A DNA stretch of 8,564 nucleotides from Oscillospiraceae bacterium (GCA_902774165.1 CACYHJ010000085.1:1-8564), one strand, 5' to 3'; shown: positions 1 through 5,740, counted from the first letter of the stretch. A program made the numbers and translations. The notes: a model not told the origin generated them from the sequence alone.

Positions 1-15
1 TTTTGGAGGAAAATC

Positions 16-912
16 ATGTCTAATTATTTCGACAAGTACAAAAGGACTTTTAATTATGACATCGGCAGAATGACGCCGATGCCGGAGTCGCCGTTCTCTT
101 TCAGAGACGACGACAGCTTCCGCAATCTTGTGGAGAGCATCAGGCAATACGGACTGCTGGAACCGATCGTTGTGATCCCGCATCGGGAGTACAGTGGCAG
201 ATATGAGATCGTTTCCGGCGTGCGCCGCTGGATGGCGTGCAGGGAGATCGACTATACCAACATTTCCTGCATCGTCGCCGACAATATGACAAGGGACGAG
301 GCGATCATTTTTATGGTTGACGCAAACCTCTGCAACCGTGAAAGCATCCCGCCCACGGAAAAAGGCAAAGCGTACAAGCTCAAGCTGGAAACGATCGCCC
401 GTCAGGGGCGCCGCAGCGATCTGGACGAAACCTGTACACAGGATGTGTACAAGTTGAAGAGTGCGGAACTGATCGGCGCGGAAAACGACGAGAGCCGGGA
501 AACGGTGCGTCGCTATATTCGCCTGACGGAATTGATTCCGGAACTTCAGCAGCTGGTGGACGAGCACCGGATCGCGCTCGGTCCCGCCGTAGAGCTGTCT
601 TATCTGCCCGAGGAAGCGCAGAAGGCTGTGTACGATTACTACGCCGAAAACGAGGTGACGCCCTCGTATTCGCAGGCGAATCAGATGAAGAAGCGCAGCG
701 CCGAGGGCACGCTCACTCCGGAAACGCTGATCGGGATCCTTGAGCAGCCGAAGCCGAATCAGGTGGAGATGTTTCACATTCCCGTTGAGCGCATCCGCCC
801 CTTTTTCGCTCCGAAGGTATCAAGGGAGCGGATGCAGGATGTGATCGTCAAGGCGCTTGAGTATTACGCGAAACACATGGAACGGCAGAGAAAAAACCGC
901 GACGCGCGGTAA
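16..912 (+). CDS. ParB/Spo0J-like DNA-binding protein of a mobile element
   Basis: This 298-aa protein belongs to the ParB/RepB/Spo0J family. The N-terminal ParB-type domain spans about residues 30-110. It contains a segment like SIRQYGLLEPIVV (41-53) and a GVRRWMACRE motif (68-77), which corresponds to the conserved GxRR box that in ParB proteins binds CTP and the clamp-forming partner. A helix-turn-helix region (about 145-175, with SRETVRRYIRL at 160-170) would contact DNA. The C-terminal part (about 230-298) is basic and unassigned. The start is supported by GGAGG at 5-9, six bases upstream. Family members segregate plasmids or chromosomes, usually with a ParA ATPase; no ParA lies in this window, so a partner could only be to the left. 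Its place just before an excisionase and integrase suggests maintenance or regulation of an integrative element (inference). A transcription factor role is the main alternative. The family call is firm; the role is not. Confidence 0.85.
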   Translation: MSNYFDKYKRTFNYDIGRMTPMPESPFSFRDDDSFRNLVESIRQYGLLEPIVVIPHREYSGRYEIVSGVRRWMACREIDYTNISCIVADNMTRDEAIIFMVDANLCNRESIPPTEKGKAYKLKLETIARQGRRSDLDETCTQDVYKLKSAELIGAENDESRETVRRYIRLTELIPELQQLVDEHRIALGPAVELSYLPEEAQKAVYDYYAENEVTPSYSQANQMKKRSAEGTLTPETLIGILEQPKPNQVEMFHIPVERIRPFFAPKVSRERMQDVIVKALEYYAKHMERQRKNRDAR

Positions 913-918
913 TCAATT

Positions 919-1008
919 AAGGAAAGGTTATGGTGATATATTATTATACCTTTTGATTGAACAGACCAAACCATAACCTCCATTTTCAATAATGATTTTA
1001 TGGAGGTT
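919..1008 (+). promoter_or_regulatory. Structured leader with competing stems over the excisionase RBS
   Basis: Two perfect inverted repeats share a strand. Stem A pairs 925-934 (AGGTTATGGT) with 970-979 (ACCATAACCT). Stem B pairs 975-983 (AACCTCCAT) with 1000-1008 (ATGGAGGTT). They overlap at 975-979, so only one can form at a time. Stem B contains the GGAGG (1002-1006) that serves the ATG at 1014 and would hide it; stem A would free it. A third, weaker pairing joins 923-928 (AAAGGT) with 948-953 (ACCTTT). This layout is that of a translational switch or attenuator. The repeats are seen directly; the switch function is inferred. An alternative is that the repeats are DNA operators or excisionase binding sites. 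No clear promoter was found in this gap. Confidence 0.5.
930..956 (+). CDS. Possible 8-codon leader peptide upstream of the excisionase gene
   Basis: A very short open frame encodes MVIYYYTF followed by TGA. It is preceded by AAGGAAAGG (919-927); the first AAGG ends seven bases before the ATG, a plausible ribosome binding site. Three consecutive Tyr codons (939-947) are notable. The start codon lies inside the 5' arm of stem A, so translation of this frame would interfere with stem A and shift pairing towards the stem that hides the downstream ribosome binding site. Leader peptides of this size control genes by attenuation in Gram-positive resistance and mobile-element loci (established for erm-type leaders). 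Whether this one is translated is unknown; a frame this short can occur by chance. Confidence 0.35.
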   Translation: MVIYYYTF

Positions 1009-1013
1009 TTTCT

Positions 1014-1244
1014 ATGAATAATCAGAATAACGGAGTTTTATACGAGACAATGTTTAAGGGATATCCGGACGTTGTGAACGTCCCCCAGCTTTGTGAGATG
1101 CTCGGCGGGATCAGCGATAAGACGGCGTACCGTCTGCTGAAAGGCGGAAAGGTCAGAAGTCTTCTGGTCGGGAAGAAATATCTGATCCCGAAGCCTTTTG
1201 TCATCGATTATCTGATCGGTGATACCGCGGAATCCCTTGCGTAA
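1014..1244 (+). CDS. Excisionase-like small helix-turn-helix protein
   Basis: This is a 76-aa protein with a winged-helix/MerR-like DNA-binding domain of the excisionase (HTH_17) type. Residues 19-68 run from the DVVNVPQLCEMLG helix through DKTAYRLLKGGKV (the recognition helix and turn) to the LVGKKYLIPKPFVIDYL wing and last helix. That pattern of a short hydrophobic wing followed by a final helix is usual for Xis-like proteins next to tyrosine integrases. The start is set by GGAGG at 1002-1006, seven bases upstream, and this site is buried in an inverted repeat. The integrase gene begins 94 bases downstream on the same strand. The expected role is a directionality factor that bends the attachment site and favours excision over integration. 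A small transcriptional regulator is the alternative. Confidence 0.75.
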   Translation: MNNQNNGVLYETMFKGYPDVVNVPQLCEMLGGISDKTAYRLLKGGKVRSLLVGKKYLIPKPFVIDYLIGDTAESLA

Positions 1245-1275
1245 AACGATCCGCAGATTTGATAAATAATAAAAA

Positions 1276-1310
1276 TCCCATTATACTGCCTATGTCGATG
1301 GCAGATGGGA
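1276..1310 (+). promoter_or_regulatory. Hairpin between the excisionase and integrase genes
   Basis: TCCCAT (1276-1281) pairs with ATGGGA (1305-1310), and CTGCC (1286-1290) pairs with GGCAG (1300-1304). This gives an 11-bp stem with a four-base bulge (1282-1285) and a nine-base loop. It ends 16 bases before the AGGAGG of the integrase. No T tract follows, so it does not look like an intrinsic terminator. It could stabilise the integrase message, mark a processing site or act in DNA form as a protein binding site. The pairing is visible; the function is not known. Confidence 0.4.
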
Positions 1311-1338
1311 AATCGAAAACTGCGACAGGAGGAAAAAT

Positions 1339-2538
1339 ATGATTGCAGCTTATCTCAGAGATCGAAACGGAGTTTATTATACAGACCTGCGTTACACAGA
1401 AGCAGACGGAAAGCGCCGGCAGGAATGCAAAAGCACGGGGCTGAAGGTGAAAGGCAACAAGCACCGTGCCGAGGTCATGCTGGAGGAACGCAGGCTTGAA
1501 CTGGAAAAGAGGCTTTTGCTGAAGTTGAACCCGGAAGAAGCCGTACGTAATGAAAAGGAAATAACTTTTACGGCTTATCTTCGAAACTGGCTGGAAATCG
1601 TCAGACCGACGGTGGAGGAGACGACCTTCGGTGCGTACCATTCCGCAGTTGCCAATCGCATTATCCCGTATTTTGACGAACGTTATCCGGGAATCAGGCT
1701 GGTCGATCTGACGCCGAAAATGATTCAGGACTATTACACGTATGAATTATCCCATAACGGCGTCAGCGCCAACACAATCAAGCACCGCCATGCAAATATC
1801 CACCGGGCGCTTGGTTATGCTTTTAAGACAGGTCTGCTGGACCTCAATCCGGCAGATCGGGTCGACCTGCCGAAGAAAAACGTTTTTGAGACCGAGCCGT
1901 ACACGGAAAAGGAAATCATGCAGCTTTTTGAAGCGGTGAAGGACACGCCGCTGGAGCTGATCGTAATCCTTACCGCTTTCTACGGTCTGCGCCGCGAGGA
2001 GGTTCTGGGGTTGAAATGGAACGCGATCGATTTTGATAAAAGGACGATCACGATCAAAAACGTGGTGACGGAGGCGTTCCTGGACGGCAAATGTCAGCTG
2101 ATCGAAAAGAACCGCACAAAAACGAAATCCAGCTTCCGCACGCTGCCGCTGGTTCCGCAGATCGAAAGTCTGCTGCGTCACGCAAAGGCGCAGCAGGAGG
2201 AATACAGAGAGCTTTGCGGTGACTGCTACAACACGGAGTATCTCGGTTATGTAAACGTCAACCCGATGGGAGACCTGATAAAGCCGGGATACGTGTCACA
2301 GCAATTTCCGATGTTCCTGAAAAGAGCGGGTCTGCGGAAAATCCGCTTTCACGATCTGCGGCACTCCTGCGCCACGTTGATGTACGCAAAGGGCGTACAG
2401 CTCAAGGACATGCAGCTTTGGCTCGGTCACAGCACCATCTCAACCACCTCCAACATTTATACACATCTGGATTTCAATTCCAAGGTGGATTCAGCGAATG
2501 CGATTCTGGGCGTTTTGACGGAGGTGCGCGCAGATTAG
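1339..2538 (+). CDS. Tyrosine recombinase (integrase) of an integrative element
   Basis: This 399-aa site-specific integrase would catalyse insertion and excision of the element by a covalent phosphotyrosine intermediate. The N-terminal arm-binding, AP2-like domain covers about residues 1-65 (YLRDRNGVYYTDLRY at its start). A SAM-like core-binding domain covers about 75-170. The catalytic domain covers about 188-385 and has all expected residues: Arg218 in YGLRREEVLGLKW, the beta-hairpin Lys263, His338 and Arg341 in HDLRHSCATL, His364 in LGHS, and nucleophile Tyr374 in NIYTHLDF. The length is typical for integrases of clostridial conjugative elements. AGGAGG at 1327-1332 lies six bases before the ATG. 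The gene reads towards the tRNA-Leu region, where the attachment site is expected. Nothing suggests inactivation. Confidence 0.93.
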   Translation: MIAAYLRDRNGVYYTDLRYTEADGKRRQECKSTGLKVKGNKHRAEVMLEERRLELEKRLLLKLNPEEAVRNEKEITFTAYLRNWLEIVRPTVEETTFGAYHSAVANRIIPYFDERYPGIRLVDLTPKMIQDYYTYELSHNGVSANTIKHRHANIHRALGYAFKTGLLDLNPADRVDLPKKNVFETEPYTEKEIMQLFEAVKDTPLELIVILTAFYGLRREEVLGLKWNAIDFDKRTITIKNVVTEAFLDGKCQLIEKNRTKTKSSFRTLPLVPQIESLLRHAKAQQEEYRELCGDCYNTEYLGYVNVNPMGDLIKPGYVSQQFPMFLKRAGLRKIRFHDLRHSCATLMYAKGVQLKDMQLWLGHSTISTTSNIYTHLDFNSKVDSANAILGVLTEVRAD

Positions 2539-2671
2539 GTGGCAGTCGGAATGTAACCGTAAAAAGAAAATCGGTTCAAAAAATACGCTTCCTGACGTCC
2601 GAGTAGCGATGACCGAAATCATAGAATGGTGGGAAGCGCCTTAAGCAGGTACTGGAAACTGTAAGAAGGAA
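2539..2671. other. Intergenic region after the integrase, probable attP-arm DNA
   Basis: No gene is seen here. The stretch holds a short imperfect inverted repeat, AACCG (2555-2559) with CGGTT (2572-2576), followed by a run of A. It also holds a 7-bp inverted repeat CGCTTCC (2586-2592) with GGAAGCG (2632-2638), separated by 39 bases. A further copy of GGAAGCG occurs at 2813-2819. Repeated short motifs between an integrase gene and its attachment site are the usual form of integrase arm or excisionase sites, but no specific protein can be assigned. Confidence 0.4.
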
Positions 2672-2714
2672 GAAGTCCCGAAAACCGTTATACAGAAACG
2701 ACTTTCGGGACTTC
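2672..2714 (-). terminator. Hairpin terminator after the complete tRNA-Leu gene
   Basis: GAAGTCCCGAAA (2672-2683) and TTTCGGGACTTC (2703-2714) form a perfect 12-bp inverted repeat. Inside it CGTT (2686-2689) and AACG (2697-2700) add four more pairs. Read on the minus strand the hairpin begins three bases after the CCA end of the tRNA and is followed by a pyrimidine-rich tract (TTCTTCCTTCTTAC). The T tract is imperfect, so termination may be partial. The position fits 3' end formation of the tRNA transcript. Confidence 0.6.
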
Positions 2715-2717
2715 CGA

Positions 2718-2804
2718 TGGTGCCGGTGACCGGGCTCGAACCGGTACGAACAAAAGTTCGAGAGATTTTAAGTCTCTTATGTCTGCCAATTCCATCACAC
2801 CGGC
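2718..2804 (-). tRNA. tRNA-Leu (anticodon UAA), complete
   Basis: The 87-nt minus-strand sequence folds as a class II tRNA. The acceptor is GCCGGTG with CACCGGC. The D stem is ATG/CAT with an 11-base loop, and the anticodon stem is AGAGA/TCTCT around CTTAAAA. A long variable arm CGAAC-TTTT-GTTCG and a T arm ACCGG-TTCGAGC-CCGGT follow. The CCA end is encoded (TGG at 2718-2720). The anticodon TAA (2768-2770) reads UUA and UUG. All stems pair perfectly, so the gene looks functional. No good promoter lies directly upstream; the nearest is the consensus promoter at 3052-3080, ahead of a broken tRNA-Leu copy. The two copies differ at many positions in the shared 5' half, so they are not a recent duplication. 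Confidence 0.96.
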
Positions 2805-2996
2805 AGGTGGGAGGAAGCGCACAGGATTTTTGAGGATTCCCGGACTGTTTCCGGAACGTTTTGGTGTCAATCGCGGTGTCACCAACCGGGAAAAAGTTTT
2901 TTTGAGGCTGTTTTTTGGTGTTTTTGATATAAATATTAGACAAATTATGCCGGAAGTGTTGATTAGAATCGGAAAAACGGCTGATTTCGCATGAGT
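2805..2996. other. Spacer between intact and broken tRNA-Leu genes
   Basis: No convincing gene is seen in these 192 bases. The spacer contains nested inverted repeats: TCCCGG (2838-2843) with CCGGGA (2886-2891), and within it TTGGTG (2861-2866) with CACCAA (2880-2885). It also has a TTCCGGAA palindrome (2849-2856), one GGAAGCG motif (2813-2819) and an A/T-rich tract around 2892-2945. A TTGACA on the minus strand (2870 to 2865) has no -10 box at the right distance. The spacer may be the terminal segment of the mobile element, or the remnant of an earlier insertion. Confidence 0.45.
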
Positions 2997-3005
2997 TTTT
3001 AAGTC
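2997..3005. repeat. Possible attachment-site core TTTTAAGTC
   Basis: TTTTAAGTC occurs at 2997-3005 in the broken tRNA-Leu and again at 2766-2774 in the complete one. In both it is the anticodon loop plus part of the stem. In the broken copy tRNA homology ends exactly at its left edge, which makes it the best candidate for the crossover core of the element. Because the motif is conserved in any tRNA-Leu(UAA), the repeat alone does not prove recombination. Confidence 0.45.
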
Positions 3006-3035
3006 CCGGGCGTCTGCCAGTTCCGCCACGCCGGC
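2997..3035 (-). pseudogene. 5' half of a tRNA-Leu (UAA) gene, cut at the anticodon loop
   Basis: On the minus strand 39 bases match the first half of a tRNA-Leu. They comprise the acceptor strand GCCGGCG, the D arm GCG/CGC with its loop, the anticodon stem strand CGGGA and the whole anticodon loop CTTAAAA. The expected 3' anticodon strand TCCCG is replaced by ACTCA, and no variable arm, T arm or acceptor 3' strand follows. A perfect promoter stands upstream, so this was a real gene. The cut falls at a position that tyrosine integrases commonly use in tRNA genes. The missing 3' half is expected at the far left end of the element, outside the window, if this is the junction. Confidence 0.85.
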
Positions 3036-3051
3036 GTTTTCAATTGAGAGT

Positions 3052-3080
3052 ATTATAATATAAAAAACATGTTTTGTCAA
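3052..3080 (-). promoter_or_regulatory. Consensus sigma-A promoter of the tRNA-Leu locus
   Basis: On the minus strand TTGACA (3080 to 3075) and TATAAT (3057 to 3052) are separated by exactly 17 bases, a perfect housekeeping promoter. The broken tRNA-Leu starts 17 bases after the -10 box, as is normal for stable RNA genes. Transcription would pass through the 5' half-tRNA and the 192-base spacer into the complete tRNA-Leu and stop at the 2672-2714 hairpin. The dusB stop codon lies 74 bases upstream of the -35 box. Confidence 0.85.
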
Positions 3081-3153
3081 TAACAGATCGGGCTTCGCGG
3101 GCAGCTTTCCGTCATGGAGATGGCATGTCAGACGTTCCCGGTGAATTATGACG

Positions 3154-4116
3154 TCAACGGCAGTTCTCCGTAATCTCCCGGGCGATGGCTTTCAATTGCG
3201 ACAGCTCGGTGATTTCCGACATCCTGCGGCGAAGCTCCGCTTTCCCGCGCAGGCCCTTTGTGTACCAGATCGCGTGTTTTCTCGTTTCGTTGATCCCGAT
3301 GCGTTCCCCTTTGTATTCGCATATTTTTGCCGCGTGCTCCAACATGATCTCCATGCGTTCCGCCACGTCCGGCGCATCAAAAGGGATTCCCTTCATATAT
3401 GCGTTGATCTGCGCGAATACCCACGGCGTCCCGAGCGCGCCGCGGCCGATCGCGACAAGATCGCAACCGGTATCATCATACATTTTTTTCGCGCTTTCTC
3501 CGTCTGTTACGTCTCCGTTTCCGATCACCGGAATTGTAAGCGCCTGCTTCACTTCCTTGATAATCTCAAGATCCACCGGCGGGGCATACATCTGTTCTCT
3601 TGTCCTTCCGTGGACGGTAACGGCCGCGGCTCCGTTTTCCTCGCAGATTTTCGCGACCTTCAGAGCCGTTGTTGTTTCGTTATCCCACCCTTTGCGAATT
3701 TTAACGGTAATCGGGACGGGGGAGACCCTTACCGCAGCGTCAACGATCCGTCCGCAAAGATCGGGATCCCGAAGCAGAGCGCTTCCGCAGTCGTTCTTTG
3801 TCACCTTCGGGGCGGGGCATCCCATGTTGACGTCGATCATCTGCGGCTCATGCTTCATTGCCATCGGGATAGCTTTCGCAATATCCTCCGGATCGCTGCA
3901 GAACAGCTGGATCGCTGCGGGGCGCTCATTTGCGGTGAGCGTCATCAGCTCCTCCGATTTTCTGTCTCCGTAGATTAGACCCTTTGCGCTGACCATTTCC
4001 GTGGTGAACATCGCGGCGCCGAATCGGGCGCAGATCTCCCGGAACGCTCTGTCCGCAACGCCTGCGAGAGGCGCGAGAGAAGCGTATCCCGATATTTGAA
4101 TCTGTCCGATTTTCAT
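3154..4116 (-). CDS. dusB: tRNA-dihydrouridine synthase
   Basis: This 320-aa FMN-dependent enzyme reduces uridine to dihydrouridine in the D loop of tRNAs. It has the TIM-barrel signature LAPLAGVADRAFR near the N terminus (14-26). The DVNMGCPAPKV motif (95-105) carries catalytic Cys100, TVKIRKGW (137-144) has Lys139 and Arg141, VHGRTREQMY (168-177) has His169, and IPVIGNGDV (195-203) with AIGRGALGTPW (222-232) form the phosphate-binding end of the barrel. The C-terminal helical domain (about 250-320) includes KHAIWYTKGLRG. Cys100 and the full length fit the DusB subfamily. The start is supported by GGGAGGTG (4133 to 4126) nine bases upstream. It is transcribed divergently from the hydrolase gene and towards the tRNA-Leu locus; no clear terminator follows it. 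Confidence 0.95.
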   Translation of the reverse strand: MKIGQIQISGYASLAPLAGVADRAFREICARFGAAMFTTEMVSAKGLIYGDRKSEELMTLTANERPAAIQLFCSDPEDIAKAIPMAMKHEPQMIDVNMGCPAPKVTKNDCGSALLRDPDLCGRIVDAAVRVSPVPITVKIRKGWDNETTTALKVAKICEENGAAAVTVHGRTREQMYAPPVDLEIIKEVKQALTIPVIGNGDVTDGESAKKMYDDTGCDLVAIGRGALGTPWVFAQINAYMKGIPFDAPDVAERMEIMLEHAAKICEYKGERIGINETRKHAIWYTKGLRGKAELRRRMSEITELSQLKAIAREITENCR

Positions 4117-4145
4117 TTCTGCTCACACCTCCCGATATGGTAACA

Positions 4146-4174
4146 AGTATAACACATCCGCAACCAAATGCAAA
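4146..4174 (-). promoter_or_regulatory. Predicted dusB promoter
   Basis: On the minus strand TTTGCA (4174 to 4169) and TATACT (4151 to 4146) are separated by 17 bases, with a TG one base upstream of the -10 box (an extended -10). The ribosome binding site and ATG of dusB follow within 30 bases. This is an untested prediction. Confidence 0.6.
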
Positions 4175-4207
4175 CAAAAATATTTTGATAAAATTTGTTA
4201 TTTTTGT
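4174..4207. repeat. A/T-rich inverted repeat between two divergent promoters
   Basis: ACAAAAATA (4174-4182) and TATTTTTGT (4199-4207) form a perfect 9-bp inverted repeat. A smaller TTTT-GAT-AAAA hairpin (4183-4193) lies inside it. The outer ends touch the predicted -35 boxes on both sides, so the repeat fills the space between the two promoters. It could act as paired UP elements or as an operator; A/T richness alone can create such symmetry. Confidence 0.4.
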
Positions 4208-4235
4208 GGCAATGTCTTTCAGAGTATGCTATACT
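4207..4235 (+). promoter_or_regulatory. Predicted promoter of the hydrolase-polA cluster
   Basis: TGGCAA (4207-4212) and TATACT (4230-4235) are separated by 17 bases, with TG at 4227-4228 making an extended -10. The -35 box is weak. The hydrolase ATG lies 31 bases further on, and GGAGG is at 4253-4257. No other promoter was seen between the hydrolase and the end of the window. Confidence 0.55.
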
Positions 4236-4266
4236 AAAATGTAAAATTATACGGAGGCGGTCTCAG

Positions 4267-5715
4267 ATGAAGAAAATCATCGTGTTTCTGTTGGTAACGG
4301 TTCTGTCTTTCGGATGCATCGTTCCTGCTTTTGCGGAGGATGAAGCGACTGTTCGCGTGCAGGCGGAATACCCGCTGATCATCATACGCGGGATGCAGTT
4401 CAAATCCCAGTATATCGACGTGGATACCGAAAACGAGCGGCCTTATCTCGGCCTTGATTTCAAAGGGATTGCATCTGCTGTCATGAAGGCGTTCGGCGGC
4501 GCGTTCGGCGATAACACGTTTGCGGAAGCTCTTGCAGAAGCCGCGTATGATTTCTTTGAGCCTGTCGCGTTTAATGCGGACGGATCGTCAAAATTCAACG
4601 TCGGCGTGTGGAGTTTTCCGGGCAGCTTTGACCGTTATATCGCAAACAACCGTCTTGACCGATTCCATGAGATCGAGCTTGTCTATGCCGCGTCAAACCG
4701 TTACGGCGCGGACAACGTATATTATTTTACCTATGACTGGCGTACCGATCCCTATGACGTCGCGGAAAAGATCAATGATACCGTAAACACTGCGATGAAG
4801 GATCACGATACCGACAAGGTCAATATCATCTGCGGCAGTCTCGGCGGTATGATGACCAACACGTATCTTGCCCGTTACGGAACGGAACGGGTCAACGCCG
4901 TTCTTTACAATTCGGCAACCCTGTGCGGCACCTACGTCGCCACAGAGCTGTTCCAGGGAAAGGCGCTCGTCAACGAAAAGGCGCTGACCTATCTGATGGA
5001 GAACCTGTCCGATCAGTTTTTGGTCAAAGGATTTATGAAGCTTCTTGTGAAATCCGGGATTGTTTCTGCTGTCGCTAAGATGCTGAACAGATTCATTGAC
5101 AAGAATAAAGATCTGATTTATTCCCGGACGCTTCGTCCGACCTTCGGCACCGTGCCCTCGCTGTGGGCGTTGGTGCAGCCGGAGGAAGTGGAAACCTGCA
5201 TTGAATACATGTTCCCCACGGAGGAACTCAAAGAGGAATATGCGACGGTGATCGCGCAGGCGCGGAGAATGGCCGCGTTGAATAAAGACGGCGATGCCCG
5301 ACTTCTGAAAGCGGCGGAGGACGGGGTGAAGATTTCCCTTGCCGCGGGATACATCAAAGCCTGCGTTCCGTTTTATGAAAGCGCGGCGACGCAGAGCGAC
5401 GGAGCGCTGGAATCCGCATTGATGCTCGGCAGGGCGACCGTCTCGGACGTCGGGGAGACGCTGGGGGAGGATTATATTCCCGCGGACGCCTCTCTGCTTT
5501 CCCCGGATCGCGTGATAGATCTGTCCGGCGCGCTGTTCCCGGCAAGCACCTGGGCGTTCAAAAACGCGGAGCACGTAGCCATGCGGGAGGGCAGCGATCT
5601 GACGAACTTCTATTTTGCCCTGATCGAATCCCCCGTGCAGCCGACGGCGGAGAATACGGGCGTCGCGCATTTTCAGAATCTTGACGCGGAGCTGAACTTT
5701 GTTCCGTATAACTGA
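4267..5715 (+). CDS. Secreted LCAT-like alpha/beta hydrolase (lipase/acyltransferase type)
   Basis: This 482-aa protein has a clear signal peptide: MKK, a hydrophobic core to about residue 20, and an AFA cleavage site after residue 23. No lipobox precedes Cys17. The body resembles lecithin:cholesterol acyltransferase-type hydrolases, with NVYYFTYDWRTDPYD (150-164, the YDWR motif), then the nucleophile elbow IICGSLGGMMTN (187-198) with Ser191. Candidate acid and base are Asp413 (SPDRVIDL) and His436 (NAEHVAM). The elbow reads C-G-S-L-G rather than G-x-S-x-G; LCAT-like enzymes tolerate change at the first position. A variable lid of about 150 residues (220-370) separates them. The substrate cannot be told. 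The ATG at 4267 is chosen because GGAGG (4253-4257) lies nine bases upstream and the signal peptide begins there; an upstream in-frame TTG at 4195 lies inside the promoter region. polA follows after 25 bases. Confidence 0.75.
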   Translation: MKKIIVFLLVTVLSFGCIVPAFAEDEATVRVQAEYPLIIIRGMQFKSQYIDVDTENERPYLGLDFKGIASAVMKAFGGAFGDNTFAEALAEAAYDFFEPVAFNADGSSKFNVGVWSFPGSFDRYIANNRLDRFHEIELVYAASNRYGADNVYYFTYDWRTDPYDVAEKINDTVNTAMKDHDTDKVNIICGSLGGMMTNTYLARYGTERVNAVLYNSATLCGTYVATELFQGKALVNEKALTYLMENLSDQFLVKGFMKLLVKSGIVSAVAKMLNRFIDKNKDLIYSRTLRPTFGTVPSLWALVQPEEVETCIEYMFPTEELKEEYATVIAQARRMAALNKDGDARLLKAAEDGVKISLAAGYIKACVPFYESAATQSDGALESALMLGRATVSDVGETLGEDYIPADASLLSPDRVIDLSGALFPASTWAFKNAEHVAMREGSDLTNFYFALIESPVQPTAENTGVAHFQNLDAELNFVPYN

Positions 5716-5740
5716 TATTACAAATTGAACGGGTGAGAAT

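Noticed and set aside
1292..1342. 16-codon open frame ending in an ATGA overlap with the integrase start
   Set aside because: No ribosome binding site precedes it and the codons lie partly in a hairpin and the integrase ribosome binding site; the overlap is probably chance.
2865..2870. TTGACA on the minus strand as a promoter for the intact tRNA-Leu
   Set aside because: The hexamer 17 bases downstream is CAGTCC, which is not a -10 box.
2997..3035. Group I intron in tRNA-Leu(UAA), as in cyanobacteria
   Set aside because: The cut is near the right place, but no tRNA 3' half with matching stem follows; the next tRNA downstream has its own complete 5' half, and no intron core is evident.
2641..3080. 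Minus-strand open frames over the tRNA region (with ELADIRDLKS and AELADARDLKTH segments)
   Set aside because: These are translations of the tRNA-Leu gene and half gene, a well-known false protein pattern; there is no ribosome binding site or protein family.
3185..3973. Long plus-strand open frames opposite dusB
   Set aside because: They are antisense shadows of a gene with full family motifs and have no ribosome binding site or recognisable domain.
4195..4266. Upstream TTG start extending the hydrolase by 24 codons
   Set aside because: It would start inside the promoter region, before the -10 box, and bury the signal peptide; ATG at 4267 has a good ribosome binding site.
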